Source: JBBQNJ01 sp038329845 | Lineage (GTDB): Bacteria > Planctomycetota > Phycisphaerae > Tepidisphaerales > Tepidisphaeraceae | Reading direction: 5' to 3' | Length of the DNA stretch: 32,848 bases | NCBI GenBank assembly: GCA_038329845.1 | Contig: JBBQNJ010000057.1 | Span: forward strand, 1-32,848 | Shown: in pieces, positions 31,704 to 32,848 of the stretch | Position numbering within the stretch: position 1 is the stretch's first letter | How the letters are laid out: every line of letters begins with the position of its first letter | Notes under the pieces: model-generated | Databases searched by the model: none | Seen by the model: the letters and a program-made list of their open reading frames with translations, nothing else | What the model was told of the DNA's origin: nothing | Program-made: the position numbers and the translations under genes

Positions 31704-31792
31704 CCCTCGCTGGCGCTTCGGGCTAACGTTGCGGGCCCTCTCGCTGGCGCTTCGGGCTGACCCGTTCCCTCGCTGGCGATTCGGGCTAACGC
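31704..31792. repeat. Second cluster of 'SEG' type repeats, upstream of purC
   Basis: Three units of the CGCTGGCGMTTCGGGCTRAC core start near 31704, 31736 and 31766. They are the same family as the array at the start of the window and in the same orientation, but irregularly spaced (25 to 32 bases). They end about 70 bases before purC. On the minus strand they encode ARSASEG and ARIASEG. Confidence 0.85.
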
Positions 31793-31862
31793 GTTGGGGG
31801 CGTCGGCTCCGGAACTCGCGGGGCACTTTGCGTTCCGGCGGCATAAACGTAATCTTTTGTCC

Positions 31863-32768
31863 ATGGCTCAGGCGATGCTGCAAAGCGAATTGCCGTTCCC
31901 GGTCCGGCGCGGAAAGGTGCGCGATGTTTACGACCTCGGCGACTCGCTGCTGATCGTCGCCACCGATCGGATCAGCGCGTTCGACTGCGTGATGCCCAAC
32001 GGCATCCCGGACAAAGGGAAAATCCTCACCCAATTAAGCCTGTTCTGGTTCGCCCGCTTCGAAAAGCAGTTCAGGAATCATCTGATCGCGTGGGATTCTT
32101 CGGACTTCCCCCGCGAATTGCGGCCCTTCGCCAGGGAGCTGTCCGGGCGGTCGATGTTGGTGCGCAAGGCCCGGGTGGTTCCGATCGAATGCGTGGCCCG
32201 CGGATATCTCGCCGGATCGGGGTGGAAGGAATATCAATTGACCGGGCGAGTGGGCGGGATCGGTCTACCGGCGGGGCTGGCCCAGTGCCAGCAACTTCCC
32301 GAGCCGATCTTCACGCCCGCGACCAAGAAAGAATCCGGGCACGATATCAATATCGACCAGGACAAAGCCGCCGCCCTGATCGGTGCGGACCTGGCCGAAG
32401 AACTGCGGCGGCGGACCCTGGCGCTGTACTCGGCGGCGGCGGAGTACGCCCGGCCGCGCGGGATCATCATCGCCGACACCAAGTTCGAGTTCGGGCAGTT
32501 GCCCAATGGGGAGTTGATCCTGATCGACGAGGTGTTGACCCCCGACTCGAGCCGTTTCTGGCCGGTACAGGGCTACGAGCCGGGACACGATCAGCCCAGT
32601 TTCGACAAGCAATTCGTTCGCAACTGGCTGGAATCGCAGCCGTGGGACAAGACCCCGCCGGCGCCGGCGCTGCCGGACGATGTAGTCGCGGGGACTCGGG
32701 CGCGCTACGCCGAAGCGTTTCGCCTTCTGACCGGCGAATCGTTCGACGAAGGGTCAGTTGGGTACTGA
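31863..32768 (+). CDS. purC: Phosphoribosylaminoimidazole-succinocarboxamide synthase (SAICAR synthase)
   Basis: The 301-residue enzyme joins aspartate to CAIR using ATP in purine synthesis. GKVRDVYDLG (17-26) binds ATP, ATDRISAFD (33-41) follows, then VVPIECVARGYLAGSGWKEY and the C-terminal IIADTKFEFG and IDEVLTPDSSRFW, so it is complete. Its length matches the longer, yeast-like form (about 300) rather than the 237-residue E. coli type. The ATG at 31863 matches the family start; the frame extending back to 31794 would cross repeat DNA. No strong ribosome binding site is seen. Other pur genes are not in the window. Confidence 0.96.
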   Translation: MAQAMLQSELPFPVRRGKVRDVYDLGDSLLIVATDRISAFDCVMPNGIPDKGKILTQLSLFWFARFEKQFRNHLIAWDSSDFPRELRPFARELSGRSMLVRKARVVPIECVARGYLAGSGWKEYQLTGRVGGIGLPAGLAQCQQLPEPIFTPATKKESGHDINIDQDKAAALIGADLAEELRRRTLALYSAAAEYARPRGIIIADTKFEFGQLPNGELILIDEVLTPDSSRFWPVQGYEPGHDQPSFDKQFVRNWLESQPWDKTPPAPALPDDVVAGTRARYAEAFRLLTGESFDEGSVGY

Positions 32769-32848
32769 GTGGGCCTTGAACGGTGCCTCGACGAGGCGCG
32801 GCTGGGGGCGGAGGGGGGCGGGGGCGAGAGCGAGAGCAGGCGTGAGGG

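Overview
This window is about 33 kb of GC-rich bacterial chromosome. It is most likely from a planctomycete, probably of the Phycisphaerae type (inference). The grounds are two PEP-CTERM proteins and one VPLPA-type sorted protein, a pseudopilin with the H-X9-DG tail common in that phylum, dispersed repeats whose reading frames give 'ARSASEG/ARIASEG' peptides, and housekeeping genes scattered outside their usual operons (nuoI and murD stand alone; rpsL-rpsG lack fusA and tuf beside them). No rRNA, tRNA or CRISPR array was recognised.

Layout. 1-2.4 kb: a tandem repeat array abuts the 3' end of birA; then, on the minus strand, rpsL, an unlisted 45-residue membrane ORF and rpsG, with a good promoter and a terminator. 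2.7-8.7 kb (plus strand): a CDF metal transporter, a TIM-barrel sugar isomerase-like protein, a 1084-residue secreted heparinase-like protein and an Rrf2 regulator with three cysteines. 8.8-11.4 kb: a consensus-like promoter drives two PEP-CTERM proteins and a pseudopilin. 11.6-14.3 kb (minus): queE, rpsI, rplM, and a decayed toxin-antitoxin pair whose remains overlap the rplM promoter. 14.8-16.6 kb: polX. 16.7-17.0 kb: an AT-rich MITE-like element with inverted repeats.

17.0-21.7 kb: an esterase, a lipoprotein, nuoI, a 15-bp tandem repeat that carries the stop codon of a small minus-strand gene, a second small gene, and murD. 21.8-23.2 kb: a VPLPA-type protein and a 142-bp duplicated fragment of the 3' end of coaC. 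23.2-28.1 kb (minus): a co-directional run aroF, tpiA, secG, yicC, gmk, rpoZ, coaC, covering shikimate entry, glycolysis, secretion, RNA turnover, nucleotide supply, transcription and CoA synthesis. 28.5-31.1 kb: cydAB, the cytochrome bd oxidase. 31.1-32.8 kb: a broken DUF433 gene, dispersed repeats and purC. The last 80 bases after purC hold nothing recognisable.

Most genes are ordinary core functions. The unusual material lies between them: a possible new small membrane protein inside the str operon, an S12 protein with arginine at the streptomycin-resistance position 88, decaying toxin-antitoxin and coaC remnants, and several repeat families placed at gene ends.
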